Positions 23,628-31,806 of a DNA stretch of 46,256 nt are shown here, in pieces. This DNA is from Gemmatimonadota bacterium. Lineage in GTDB: Bacteria; Gemmatimonadota; Gemmatimonadetes; Gemmatimonadales; GWC2-71-9. The position numbers were made by a program, and so were the translations under genes. The stretch lies in the NCBI GenBank assembly GCA_003221035.1, contig QHUB01000033.1:1-46256 (forward strand). The letters are read 5' to 3'. Numbering within the stretch: the stretch's first letter is position 1; each line of letters opens with the position of its first letter. The notes below the pieces were generated by a model. The model was not told the DNA's origin and searched no databases. It worked only from the letters and a program-made list of their open reading frames with translations.

Positions 23628-24886
23628 CGGAAGGGCGACTCGGTTTCGAAGGGCTGGACGCGTGCGTGCACTGTGGGTTCTGCCTTCAAGCCTGTCCGAC
23701 ATTTCTCGCTACTGGCGATGAGTCCGACTCGCCGCGCGGCCGCATCGAGCTGATGCGGGCGCTCGAGCGCGGCGATCTCGCCGTGACCGATCCGGCACTC
23801 ATCTATCATCTCGATCGCTGCCTCGGCTGCCGCGCCTGCGAGCCGGTGTGCCCCTCGGGCGTGCAGTACGGCCACGGCCTCGAAGCGGCTCGCGCTCGAA
23901 TCACTGCGGCGCGAGGCACCACACTGCTCACGCGCGCGGCAGTATGGGCGTTGACCACGCCTGGTGTGAGCGGCGTCGTGTATTGGTTTGCTCGCCGACT
24001 GCGATCGGTGCTCCCGCGGGGAATCGCTGGGTGGGGCAGGATCCGGTTTGCGCTCGGAATGCTGGTGGCAACGAAGGGCGATAGGGGGCGGGATGAGGCG
24101 GTAAACGGCGGTAGAAGGCGCGCAACTCCTACCGCCTCTCACCGCCCCGTACCGCCCCGTACCGCCCAGCTGTTTCGCGGCTGCGTCCAGGAGGGTCTCT
24201 TCTCCCACGTCCATGAGGCCACCAAGCGCACCCTGAGCGTCAATGGCTACGAGACTCGCGAGGTCCCCGGTCAGCGATGCTGCGGAGCTCTCCATGCCCA
24301 CGCCGGCCTGCTCGACGAGGCGCGGGTCCTGGCTCGCGCCAACATCCAGGCTTTCGGAGATGGCGACGAGCCGATCGTCGTGAACAGCGCGGGGTGCGGA
24401 GCCCTGATGAAGGAATACGGCCATTTGCTGGGTGAGGAGCGCGGCACCCGGTTCGGTACTCGAGTCCGCGATGTGACAGAGCTGCTCGCCGGCGACGGCA
24501 AGGGACCGGTCGCAGGCGCACCGCTCGATCTCCACGTGGCGTACGATCCACCGTGTCACCTGCTGCACGCGCAGCGGATCGGCGCCGAGCCACTCAAGCT
24601 GTTCGCGGCGATTCCGCTGCTCCAGCTCGTGCCGGTCCAGGGGGCCGCGGAGTGTTGCGGCAGCGCCGGTCTGTTCACCCTACTCGAGCCCGAGATGTCG
24701 CGTGCCGTGCTCGAGACCAAGCTCGAGCATTTGCGTCACGCGGCGCCGCAGATCGTCGCCAGCGGGAATCCGGGATGTCTCATGCAGCTTGGCGCGGGGC
24801 TCGCCGCGGCCGGGATTCACGCAGCGGTTCGCCACCCTGTCGAGCTCCTCGACGACTCCTACCGCGTCGCCGGCCGGTACGAATGA
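23624..24886 (+). CDS. glcF: Glycolate oxidase iron-sulfur subunit GlcF
   Basis: The 420-residue protein has two 4Fe-4S ferredoxin motifs (Cys14, 17, 20, 24 in CVHCGFCLQACP; Cys66, 69, 72, 76 in CLGCRACEPVCP). Two cysteine-rich CCG domains follow (GQRCCGALHAHAGL and AECCGSAGLFTLLEPE), as in GlcF and heterodisulfide-reductase-like subunits. It carries electrons from GlcDE to quinone. Residues about 152-181 (KGDRGRDEAVNGG... to PVPPRTA) form a low-complexity basic insert encoded by a 92-bp palindrome between the ferredoxin half and the first CCG domain. Both ends overlap neighbours by ATGA. Confidence 0.92.
   Translation: MTEGRLGFEGLDACVHCGFCLQACPTFLATGDESDSPRGRIELMRALERGDLAVTDPALIYHLDRCLGCRACEPVCPSGVQYGHGLEAARARITAARGTTLLTRAAVWALTTPGVSGVVYWFARRLRSVLPRGIAGWGRIRFALGMLVATKGDRGRDEAVNGGRRRATPTASHRPVPPRTAQLFRGCVQEGLFSHVHEATKRTLSVNGYETREVPGQRCCGALHAHAGLLDEARVLARANIQAFGDGDEPIVVNSAGCGALMKEYGHLLGEERGTRFGTRVRDVTELLAGDGKGPVAGAPLDLHVAYDPPCHLLHAQRIGAEPLKLFAAIPLLQLVPVQGAAECCGSAGLFTLLEPEMSRAVLETKLEHLRHAAPQIVASGNPGCLMQLGAGLAAAGIHAAVRHPVELLDDSYRVAGRYE
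24076..24167. repeat. In-frame palindrome with 10-bp-unit arms inside glcF
   Basis: The two 41-base arms (24076-24116 and 24127-24167) pair at 33 positions plus one G-U, around a 10-base centre. Each arm is four roughly 10-bp units (right arm near CGTACCGCCC; left arm its complement with more drift). The reading frame stays open, adding about 31 residues between conserved domains of GlcF. The right arm is much better conserved than the left, suggesting age or biased repair. Confidence 0.8.
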
Positions 24887-25758
24887 CGGGAGGCACACGC
24901 CGCGTCACGACGCCCGACGGCGTGGAATTGGCCTTGCACCGCCTGCGCGCTCATCGGGATGGCCGGCCCGCCGTGCTGCTGGTACACGGCGCCTTCACCA
25001 ACCACCGGTTTTGGCTGCATTCTCCGGACGGGTCCGATGGCGGCGCTGAAACGGGAGCCGGCGGGCTGGCGCATTTTTTCGGCGCCGCCGGTTTGGATGT
25101 CTGGCTCGCCGATCTGCGTCATCACGGAGACAGTGCGCGCGAGCCGCGGCGCGGTGCCTGGACGTTCGAAGACTGGGTGCTGCACGACACGCCCACGCTG
25201 GTTGCGCGCGTGCGCGAAGAAACCGACGGCGCGCCGCTCGCCTGGATCGGACACTCGGCCGGCGGCGCCGCGGGATTGTGCTGGCTGGCGCGCGTCGCGG
25301 CTGCGGCGCCGATTGGAGGGATCGTCACGCTCGGCACGCCGGGACCGCGGCGTCTTGGACCGGTGCGGCGCGCCGCGGCGGCCGCGACCGTGGCCGTCTC
25401 GCGCGCACTCGGCCACTTCCCCGCCCGCCGGTTCCGGTTCGGCAACGAGGACGAGGCAGCCGAGATCATCGCGGAATGGATGGAGTGGAATGTGCGCGGG
25501 CGGTGGGTGGGAGTGGACGGCTTCGACTACTTTGCCGGGCTCGCGGCGCTCAGCACGCCGTATCTTGGCGTCGCCGGCAGCTCGGACTGGCTGTTTGCGC
25601 CGCCACGCGCGTGCCGGCAAGTGGTCGATCGCATCGGGTCGGCACGGAAGTCACTCACGATCGCGCGGGGATTGTCGCATCGCGGTCTCGTCGTGAATCC
25701 CCGCGCGCGCACTGACTGCTGGCCCAACATCGTGGCATGGCTCAAGGAGACGTTGTGA
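24883..25758 (+). CDS. Alpha/beta hydrolase
   Basis: The 291-residue protein has the alpha/beta-hydrolase fold: oxyanion VLLVHGAFTNHRFW (about 32-45), DLRHHGDS, nucleophile elbow GHSAGG (Ser125) and a late histidine in GLSHRGLVV. The acid may lie in the GSSDWLF segment. It probably hydrolyses an ester or thioester; the substrate cannot be read from sequence. ATG 24883 overlaps the glcF stop (ATGA). The operon context links it loosely to glycolate or 2-hydroxy-acid metabolism. Confidence 0.85.
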   Translation: MTGGTRRVTTPDGVELALHRLRAHRDGRPAVLLVHGAFTNHRFWLHSPDGSDGGAETGAGGLAHFFGAAGLDVWLADLRHHGDSAREPRRGAWTFEDWVLHDTPTLVARVREETDGAPLAWIGHSAGGAAGLCWLARVAAAAPIGGIVTLGTPGPRRLGPVRRAAAAATVAVSRALGHFPARRFRFGNEDEAAEIIAEWMEWNVRGRWVGVDGFDYFAGLAALSTPYLGVAGSSDWLFAPPRACRQVVDRIGSARKSLTIARGLSHRGLVVNPRARTDCWPNIVAWLKETL

Positions 25759-26426
25759 CCGAAGCGGTGTTGTTCGACTTCAACGGCGTGCTGGTGGACG
25801 ACGAGGCACAGCATTACGAGGCGTTGCAGCGCGTGCTCGCGGACGAAGACATCACTGTCACGCGCGAGGACTACTACGCGCATTACCTGGGCCTCGACGA
25901 CCGCACTGGATTCTTCGAGGCGTATCGGCGGGCGCAGCGGACGCTCACGACCGAGCTGCTCAAGATTCTCGTCTCGAAGAAATCGCAGGTCTATCTCAAG
26001 CTCGTGGCGACATCGTTGCGGATGGTCCCCGGCGCCACCGAATTCGTGCATGACGCCGCGAAGCGGTACCGCCTGGGCATCGTCTCCGGCGCGCTGCGGG
26101 GCGAGATCGATCACGTCCTGAGCCAGACCGGGTTCGCCGACCGCTTCGAAGTCATCGTCGCCGCCGATGACGTCTCGATGAGCAAACCGAATCCGGCATC
26201 GTACCTGGCCGCTCACAAGCTGTTCAGCCTCAAAGCGCCGGTCGACGCCGGTGGCTGCGTCGTCATTGAAGACTCGTTGCCCGGGCTCGCCGCGGCCCGG
26301 GGGGCGGGAATGCCGTGCATCATGCTGGCGACGAGTCACCCAGCCCGCGCGCTGGAAGGGCACGGCGCGGCGCGCGTGTGGGATTCGTTCCTGGGACACT
26401 CCGCTGGCGAGCTCGCCGCGTTGTGA
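25755..26426 (+). CDS. HAD-family phosphatase (beta-phosphoglucomutase / phosphoglycolate-phosphatase-like)
   Basis: The 223-residue HAD subfamily I enzyme has a helical cap. Motif I reads LFDFNGVLVDD: nucleophile Asp8 is present but the usual Asp at +2 is Asn10. Motif II is GIVSGALRGEI, motif III includes SKPNP, and motif IV is CVVIEDSLPG. Start: GTG 25755 has AAGGAG five bases upstream and gives the GTGA overlap seen at its neighbours; ATG 25737 would lie upstream of that ribosome binding site. In this operon a role as phosphoglycolate phosphatase, feeding glycolate to GlcDEF, is attractive but unproven. A sugar-phosphate phosphatase is equally possible. Confidence 0.85.
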   Translation: MTEAVLFDFNGVLVDDEAQHYEALQRVLADEDITVTREDYYAHYLGLDDRTGFFEAYRRAQRTLTTELLKILVSKKSQVYLKLVATSLRMVPGATEFVHDAAKRYRLGIVSGALRGEIDHVLSQTGFADRFEVIVAADDVSMSKPNPASYLAAHKLFSLKAPVDAGGCVVIEDSLPGLAAARGAGMPCIMLATSHPARALEGHGAARVWDSFLGHSAGELAAL

Positions 26427-27496
26427 GCGAGGTCTTTCCCACCGCGCCGCCCCCCACGGTGACGCGCCTCGAGCGCGACGCTGTGCCCGCCGAGATCGTC
26501 GACCGGTTGCGGGCGGGTGCGATCGTCGCTCCCGCCGATGTCGCGACGATCGATCTCACCGGATCCTCCAATGGTCCTGGTGCGATCACATCCTTTCAGG
26601 GACTGCTGACCAACGACATCGAAAAACCAGGCGATGGGGCATTCGTGTACGGAGCTCTACTCACACCCAAAGGGATGATCGTCGTCGACGGCTGGGCGGC
26701 ACGACTCGGGCCACGCGTCCGTTTTACCGTTCCATTGGAAGGCCGTGAACGCGCGTGGCTGATCCTGCAGCGCTCGGTGCCGCCGCGGCTCGCACGCGCG
26801 GCGGATCGCACCGCCGAGCTCGCGGTCGTGCGCATCGCCGGTGCGCATGCGGTGGCGGTCATGGGCGCCAGTGGGTTACCGGTCCCGCCCGTGCCCAACC
26901 ACACGATGGAAGGCGTCGTCGCCGGTGTGGCGGTCGAAGTCGCGCGCACCGGTGACGGCGCTCCCTTCGTCTTTCAGGTCACGGTGACCGCGGATCAGCT
27001 CACCGCCATCCGGAACCGATTGATCGGCGCGGGCGCGCATACGGCCAGTAGCGAAGCCCTGGAGCTCGCGCGGATTCTCTCCGGCTGGCCGCGGCTGGCC
27101 TCCGAGGTGGATGAAAAGACGATCCCGCAGGAAGTGCGGTTCGACGAGATCGGCGGCGTGTCATACACGAAGGGCTGCTACACGGGCCAGGAGACTGTGA
27201 GCCGACTGCACTTTCGAGGGCACGCGAACCGTCAGCTGCGCGGCCTCGTGTTCGAGACCGATCCCCCTGCCGCTCCAGCGAGCGGGTGGACTCCGGTCAC
27301 GCACGACGAGCGCGAGGTTGGCCGCGTGACGAGCATCGCCTGGCTTCCTGATGGCGGCGGCTCCGTCCTTGGCCGCTGGGTCGGGCTCGCCGTGTTGCGG
27401 CGCGAAGTCGAAGTCGGCGCCACGGTCCGCGCGGCGGGCCGAGAGGCGCGCGTGACGGAGCTGCCGTTCGACGCGCCCCGCGTCGCGCCGGCGTGA
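26423..27496 (+). CDS. ygfZ: YgfZ/CAF17-like folate-binding protein (GcvT-related)
   Basis: The 357-residue protein has the aminomethyltransferase (GcvT) fold and the diagnostic motif KGCYTGQE (Cys at about residue 252). That marks the YgfZ/CAF17 group, tetrahydrofolate-binding proteins that help assemble or repair particular iron-sulfur enzymes. FQGLLTNDIEKPGDG and YGALLTPKGMIVVD are typical earlier blocks. Being two genes from GlcF, a multi-cluster Fe-S protein, makes a maturation role plausible. GTG 26423 overlaps the HAD stop (GTGA). Confidence 0.88.
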   Translation: MSEVFPTAPPPTVTRLERDAVPAEIVDRLRAGAIVAPADVATIDLTGSSNGPGAITSFQGLLTNDIEKPGDGAFVYGALLTPKGMIVVDGWAARLGPRVRFTVPLEGRERAWLILQRSVPPRLARAADRTAELAVVRIAGAHAVAVMGASGLPVPPVPNHTMEGVVAGVAVEVARTGDGAPFVFQVTVTADQLTAIRNRLIGAGAHTASSEALELARILSGWPRLASEVDEKTIPQEVRFDEIGGVSYTKGCYTGQETVSRLHFRGHANRQLRGLVFETDPPAAPASGWTPVTHDEREVGRVTSIAWLPDGGGSVLGRWVGLAVLRREVEVGATVRAAGREARVTELPFDAPRVAPA

Positions 27497-28518
27497 CTGC
27501 TCCCGTTCTGGTCACGGGTGCCGGCGGTCTCGTCGGCACTCACGTGATCGAGGCATTGCATGCGCGCGGGGAACGGCCCCGGGCCCTGGTGCGCGAGCAC
27601 TCGCGCGTCCTGGTCGAATCCCTCGGCGCAGAGCCCTTCATCGGTGATGTCACCGACGCCATTACGTGGCAGCGCGCCGCGCAGGGCGTCCGTGCCATCG
27701 TACACGCCGCTGCACTCGTCGCATCACACGACACTCATGAGGAGTTCACGCGAGTCAACGTGGGCGGCACGCGACTCGCACTCGAGGCGACGCGGCGCAG
27801 CGGCGCGCGTCTGATTCACGTTTCGACGGTGGCGGTGTACGGACGTACCGCGGTCTATCAGGCCGGCGCGCAGGGAGTGAACGAGGACTATCCGTTCCAG
27901 CCGCTGCCGGAGCGTGACTACTACGCACGCAGCAAACGTGCGACGGAGCAGCTGGTGCAGCAGGAAGCGGCGCGAGATCGACTGTCCGTCATCGCGATCC
28001 GCCCCAACGTCATCTATGGCGAGCGCGACGTATTGTTCACGCGCCGCCTGCTCGCAAACATCGAGCGTCGCGTCCTGCCCCGGATCGGGCCGGGGACAAA
28101 TCATCTGTCCTGCGTCTACGCCGGCAACGTGGCGTCCGCGATCGTCGCGGCGCTCGATTCGCCCGCTCAATCCGGCTTTCGCGCCTACAACGTCACACAG
28201 GATGCGCAGCCGCACCTCATCCAGCGCGACTTTTTTGCGACGTTCGCCGACGCGTTGGGCGTGCGTCCACTCCCGGTCCGGATTCCGGTGCCGCTCATTC
28301 GCATGGGCGTCGGGGTGTGGAGTGTGCTCATGCGCCTGGTGCTGCCGGGCCGCTACACCGCACTCGGCAATGCCGCGATGTCGTTCATTCTGGGCGAGAA
28401 TCCGTACTCGATCGGCCGGATCCGGAGCGAGCTCGGCTGGACGCCGCCATACGACACGCGCACCGCAATCATGCGTACGGTATCGAAAACAAAAAGCCCG
28501 GGCGACGCCCGGGCTTGA
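27493..28518 (+). CDS. NAD-dependent epimerase/dehydratase (extended SDR)
   Basis: The 341-residue protein is an extended short-chain dehydrogenase. The Rossmann motif is VTGAGGLVGTHV (residues about 7-18), and an HVSTVAVYG block and the catalytic pair Tyr/Lys in YYARSKRATE (about 143-150) follow. The substrate is probably a nucleotide sugar, steroid-like or flavonoid-like alcohol; sequence alone does not decide. GTG 27493 overlaps the ygfZ stop. The last residues (KSPGDARA) are encoded by a hairpin that also serves as terminator for the opposite strand. Confidence 0.85.
   Translation: MTAPVLVTGAGGLVGTHVIEALHARGERPRALVREHSRVLVESLGAEPFIGDVTDAITWQRAAQGVRAIVHAAALVASHDTHEEFTRVNVGGTRLALEATRRSGARLIHVSTVAVYGRTAVYQAGAQGVNEDYPFQPLPERDYYARSKRATEQLVQQEAARDRLSVIAIRPNVIYGERDVLFTRRLLANIERRVLPRIGPGTNHLSCVYAGNVASAIVAALDSPAQSGFRAYNVTQDAQPHLIQRDFFATFADALGVRPLPVRIPVPLIRMGVGVWSVLMRLVLPGRYTALGNAAMSFILGENPYSIGRIRSELGWTPPYDTRTAIMRTVSKTKSPGDARA
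28494..28516 (-). terminator. Intrinsic terminator for the small lipoprotein gene, embedded in the SDR gene
   Basis: Read on the minus strand, a 10-bp stem (AAGCCCGGGC pairing across a 3-base loop) is followed by a T-rich tail (TTTGTTTT). It lies 24 bases downstream of the lipoprotein stop. The same bases encode the last eight residues and stop of the SDR protein on the plus strand. Confidence 0.85.
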
Positions 28519-28540
28519 ATCTCTTCTCGCTACCCCGCTG

Positions 28541-28768
28541 TTACGGCTTGCGGGGGCGCGTCGTGGTCTTGTGGGCGTGACTCGTATCGGTACGCGCCTT
28601 TGTGGTATCCATCATGTGCGTCGTATCGGCAGGCGCCATCTTCATCGAGTCCGCCATTCTCATCGAATCCGCACGCGTGCTGTCGGCGGCCGTGTTGCTG
28701 TTCTGGGCCTTCTTGCACGCGCCGGCGGCCATGACGACCACCGCCACGGCCAATGCAATACGCTTCAT
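28541..28768 (-). CDS. Small lipoprotein, Asp/Thr/Met-rich (75 aa)
   Basis: This is a 75-residue product with a clear lipoprotein signal, MKRIALAVAVVVMAAGAC (Cys18). The mature part is low-complexity, rich in Asp, Thr, Ser, Met and Lys (ADSMRMADSMKMAPADTTHMMDT) and ending in a basic KTTTRPRKP. AGGAG precedes ATG 28768 and a good terminator follows, so it is an independent single-gene unit. No family is recognised. Its Met- and His-containing tail could bind metal, but that is speculation. Confidence 0.75.
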   Translation of the reverse strand: MKRIALAVAVVVMAAGACKKAQNSNTAADSTRADSMRMADSMKMAPADTTHMMDTTKARTDTSHAHKTTTRPRKP

Positions 28769-28857
28769 GCTCGCTCCTGTTGAGGTACGGGGGTCCGGGA
28801 GACGCGAAACGTACATAGGGGACTTGCGCAGTCAAGCTGCGCTAAGTTGTAGCAATC

Positions 28858-31806
28858 ATGCCGACTTCTGACCGTCGCACATTCCTCGGCTTACTCTCCT
28901 CCGTCGCCGGATGGATGGCGTCGCGTCCGCACGATGCGGCACAACAGCCGGTCGTCGAAGCGCGTCCCACCGCGCTGTTCCAGCAACCCGACGGCCGCAA
29001 GAACCTCGTTCGCGTCACCGTGTCCGGCGTGTCGGCGCCGGCCGCGCGGGCGCGTGTGACCGACCGGCACGGGGCGCTGGTCGGAACAGCCGGACTGTTG
29101 CCGGCACCAACCGGTCCCGCGCTGAGCGGCGAAGTCTGGGTGCCGCTGTCCGAGCCTGCGGATTTCCAGATCGATGTCGAAGTGGGGCGAGATCGCATCG
29201 CGCGGCGTCGCCTCCGCCTTGCGCCGGCGAAGCGCTGGACGCTGTACTGGCTTTCGTCGATTCACACCGACGTCGGCTACACCGATCTGCAGGAACGCGC
29301 GCTCGAAGTTCATCGCAAGAATCTCGATGAGGCGCTCGCATGGCTCGCGCCACATCGAGACTTTCGTTTCACCGCCGAGTGCGCGTTACAGGTGTTGTCG
29401 TATCTCGAGAATCGCCCGCCCGACGCGGGCGATGCGCTGGTGCAGGCGATCCGGGACGGGAGAGTCGGCTGGCAGGCGCTGTTCGCGAATATGCTGACGG
29501 GGATCCTGAGCCATGACACGTTCGCGCGGCTCGTGTGGCCCGCCGGCAAACTCGCGCGGGAGCGTGGATTGACGTTTCTCTCCGCGCAGATCACCGACGT
29601 GCCCGGCCAGACGCTGACGTTCCCAATGCTCCTCGCCGCGAGCGGCGTGAAGTATCTGGCCAGCGGCCCGAATCCCGAGCGGGCAGTCCCGTTGCTTCCC
29701 GCGGCGGGTTCCGAGGGAACGATGTACCCGCAGCTCTACTACTGGGAGGCGCCCGACGGCAGCCGAGTGCTGCATTGGCGCGCCCACCATTACGGCGACG
29801 GCACACGCTTCGGCTTCGACGTCAGTCCGGACGAAATGGGGCATCGTCTCTCCGACTGGCTCCTCAATCAGCCCGCATTCCTCGCGCAAAACTGGCCGTA
29901 TGATATCGCGCTGCTGTACGGCGCCGACTGGCAGGACAACGCGCTCATGAAGGAGTCGATCGTCGCGAACGTGCAGGAGTTCAGCCGGCGATTCACCTGG
30001 CCCCGGATTATCACGGGGCGTCCGGAAGACTTCTTCCGAGACGTCGAGCGCCGCTACGCCGCCAAGATCCCGGTGCGCCGCGGCGATACCGGGCTCTACT
30101 GGGAGGACGGCGCCGCATCGACCGCCGCCGAGCTGGCCGCGTTTCGGTCGGCGCAGCTCGCGGCTCGCGCGGCCGAAGTCCTCGCGCTCTGGGACGACCG
30201 GATCGAGCCGCGAGATGACGACACCGTCGCGCAGCGTCGCGACCGCGCCGACGCGCGCGCCTCCATGTGGCGCGACGTGCTGTTATTCGGTGAGCACACC
30301 TGGGGCGCCGCCGAGAGCATCGCCCAGCCGCAGTCCCGTCAAACGGTCGCACAGTGGGAGTACAAGAAGCGGTTCCTCGATGCCGGCGCCGCGGCCGCGC
30401 AGGAACAACTGGCCGCCGGACTGTTGCGTCTGGGGCACGCAACGCGGTCCGGTCGAGGCCGCATCGTGTTCAACGCGGGGACCTGGGAGCGCACCGATGT
30501 GGCTCGCGTTCCCGGCGGCGCGGGGAAAACGCTGAGCTTCGACGGCCGCGAGCTCGCCGCCGTGGATCTGGACAATGGCGACGCGCTCGTACTCTTCCGT
30601 GAGGTGCCGGCCCTCGGCTACCTCGCGCTGACGGAGTCCGATCGCGACGCGCGACCGCCCACCGCGGACGGTGAGGCGCTGGACGCGAAGGCTGGTGGAT
30701 TCAGTGTCGCGCTCGATCCCGCGACCGGAGCGATTCGCTCGCTGACCGGACCGGACGGCAAGGAGCGCGTGGCGCCTCACCCGTCGGACTGGTCGGGACT
30801 CAATCAGTTTGTGTATGCGCGCGGCGGCGCGCAGAGCGCGCTCTGGACCTCGGGCGACCGCGACCAGCTCAAGAACCCGGCGCAGCTGGTGCTCACCCAG
30901 ACAAAGTTGGTGCGCTGCCGCCGCGAGCGGCTGCCCGGCATCGGCGTTCGCCTGGTTGTCGATCGCGCGCTCGAAGGTTTTCCGTCAATCGTTTCCACTG
31001 TCACGCTCTACGACGAGCTGCCGTGGGTCGATATCGAGAATCGAATCCTGAAGACCGCGACGCTCGAGAAAGAAGCGTTGTACATCGCGTTCCCCTTTGC
31101 GTTCACCAAACCCGTTGTGGACGTTGAAGTCCCACTCGGCCGCATGACGGTCGAGCGTGACCAGCAACCTGGAAGTTGCCGCGATTGGTACTGCCATGCG
31201 CAGTGGGTCTGGATGCACGAAGGGAGCGACGGCGTACTGTGGAGCGGGCCCGATACGCCGCTCTTCACTCTCAACGATCTCTTCCGCGGCTTGTGGCGCC
31301 GCACCATCGCGCCCGACGGCACCCTCTTCGCGTACGCGATGAACAACTACTGGCACACGAATTACGCGGCGTCGCAGGGCGGATCCGTCACCTTTCGCTA
31401 CCGGATCTCGCTGCTCGCGCCGGGCGATGCCGCCGAGCCGGTGCGGCGCGGTTGGGCCGCATGCGATCCGTTGTACGTCAGCGGGTCGTACACCAACGAC
31501 AGGCCCGGCCCCTTGATCGCCAAGGACCGGGCGTTGTTCTGTGCCGACAAGGGAGTGATGGTCGTGGGCGCGAAACCGGCCGACGACGGCGAAGGCGTCA
31601 TCGTCAAGCTGCTCGATGTCTCGGGCCAGGCGCGCAGCGTAGGCCTGTGGCCCGCCGCGTACGCCTACAAGCTCGCGCGACGCACCACGCTGGTCGAACA
31701 AAACGGCGACGCCATCACGGTCGGCAGCGACGGGCGAGCGTCGCTCGATCTCGCGGCCTGGGGCGTGGGCGCCGTGCGGCTGTTCACACCTGCCGAGGCT
31801 TCCTGA
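28858..31806 (+). CDS. Glycoside hydrolase family 38 alpha-mannosidase, exported
   Basis: The 982-residue protein begins SDRRTFLGLLSSVAGW, which resembles a Tat signal (RR with a hydrophobic stretch), so it is probably exported folded. The GH38 N-terminal domain starts at about residue 128 with LYWLSSIHTDVGYTD (His136 and Asp138 would bind zinc). The probable nucleophile is the Asp at about 247 in AQITDVPGQ, which aligns with the family's D-x-x-GH/Q site. A large beta-rich C-terminal region follows. It likely releases mannose from glycans. It lies downstream of a divergent lipoprotein gene and overlaps PEP carboxylase by 4 bp, an odd functional pairing. Confidence 0.85.
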   Translation: MPTSDRRTFLGLLSSVAGWMASRPHDAAQQPVVEARPTALFQQPDGRKNLVRVTVSGVSAPAARARVTDRHGALVGTAGLLPAPTGPALSGEVWVPLSEPADFQIDVEVGRDRIARRRLRLAPAKRWTLYWLSSIHTDVGYTDLQERALEVHRKNLDEALAWLAPHRDFRFTAECALQVLSYLENRPPDAGDALVQAIRDGRVGWQALFANMLTGILSHDTFARLVWPAGKLARERGLTFLSAQITDVPGQTLTFPMLLAASGVKYLASGPNPERAVPLLPAAGSEGTMYPQLYYWEAPDGSRVLHWRAHHYGDGTRFGFDVSPDEMGHRLSDWLLNQPAFLAQNWPYDIALLYGADWQDNALMKESIVANVQEFSRRFTWPRIITGRPEDFFRDVERRYAAKIPVRRGDTGLYWEDGAASTAAELAAFRSAQLAARAAEVLALWDDRIEPRDDDTVAQRRDRADARASMWRDVLLFGEHTWGAAESIAQPQSRQTVAQWEYKKRFLDAGAAAAQEQLAAGLLRLGHATRSGRGRIVFNAGTWERTDVARVPGGAGKTLSFDGRELAAVDLDNGDALVLFREVPALGYLALTESDRDARPPTADGEALDAKAGGFSVALDPATGAIRSLTGPDGKERVAPHPSDWSGLNQFVYARGGAQSALWTSGDRDQLKNPAQLVLTQTKLVRCRRERLPGIGVRLVVDRALEGFPSIVSTVTLYDELPWVDIENRILKTATLEKEALYIAFPFAFTKPVVDVEVPLGRMTVERDQQPGSCRDWYCHAQWVWMHEGSDGVLWSGPDTPLFTLNDLFRGLWRRTIAPDGTLFAYAMNNYWHTNYAASQGGSVTFRYRISLLAPGDAAEPVRRGWAACDPLYVSGSYTNDRPGPLIAKDRALFCADKGVMVVGAKPADDGEGVIVKLLDVSGQARSVGLWPAAYAYKLARRTTLVEQNGDAITVGSDGRASLDLAAWGVGAVRLFTPAEAS

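Noticed and set aside
23624-24886. Frameshift or assembly error in glcF at the repeat insert
   Set aside because: The frame stays open and the conserved CCG domains continue in the same frame after the insert; the insert is a clean palindrome.
31176-31802. A 209-codon upstream extension of the PEP carboxylase frame
   Set aside because: It lies within the mannosidase gene in another frame, is Arg rich and lacks homology; the PEP carboxylase alignment begins at 31803.
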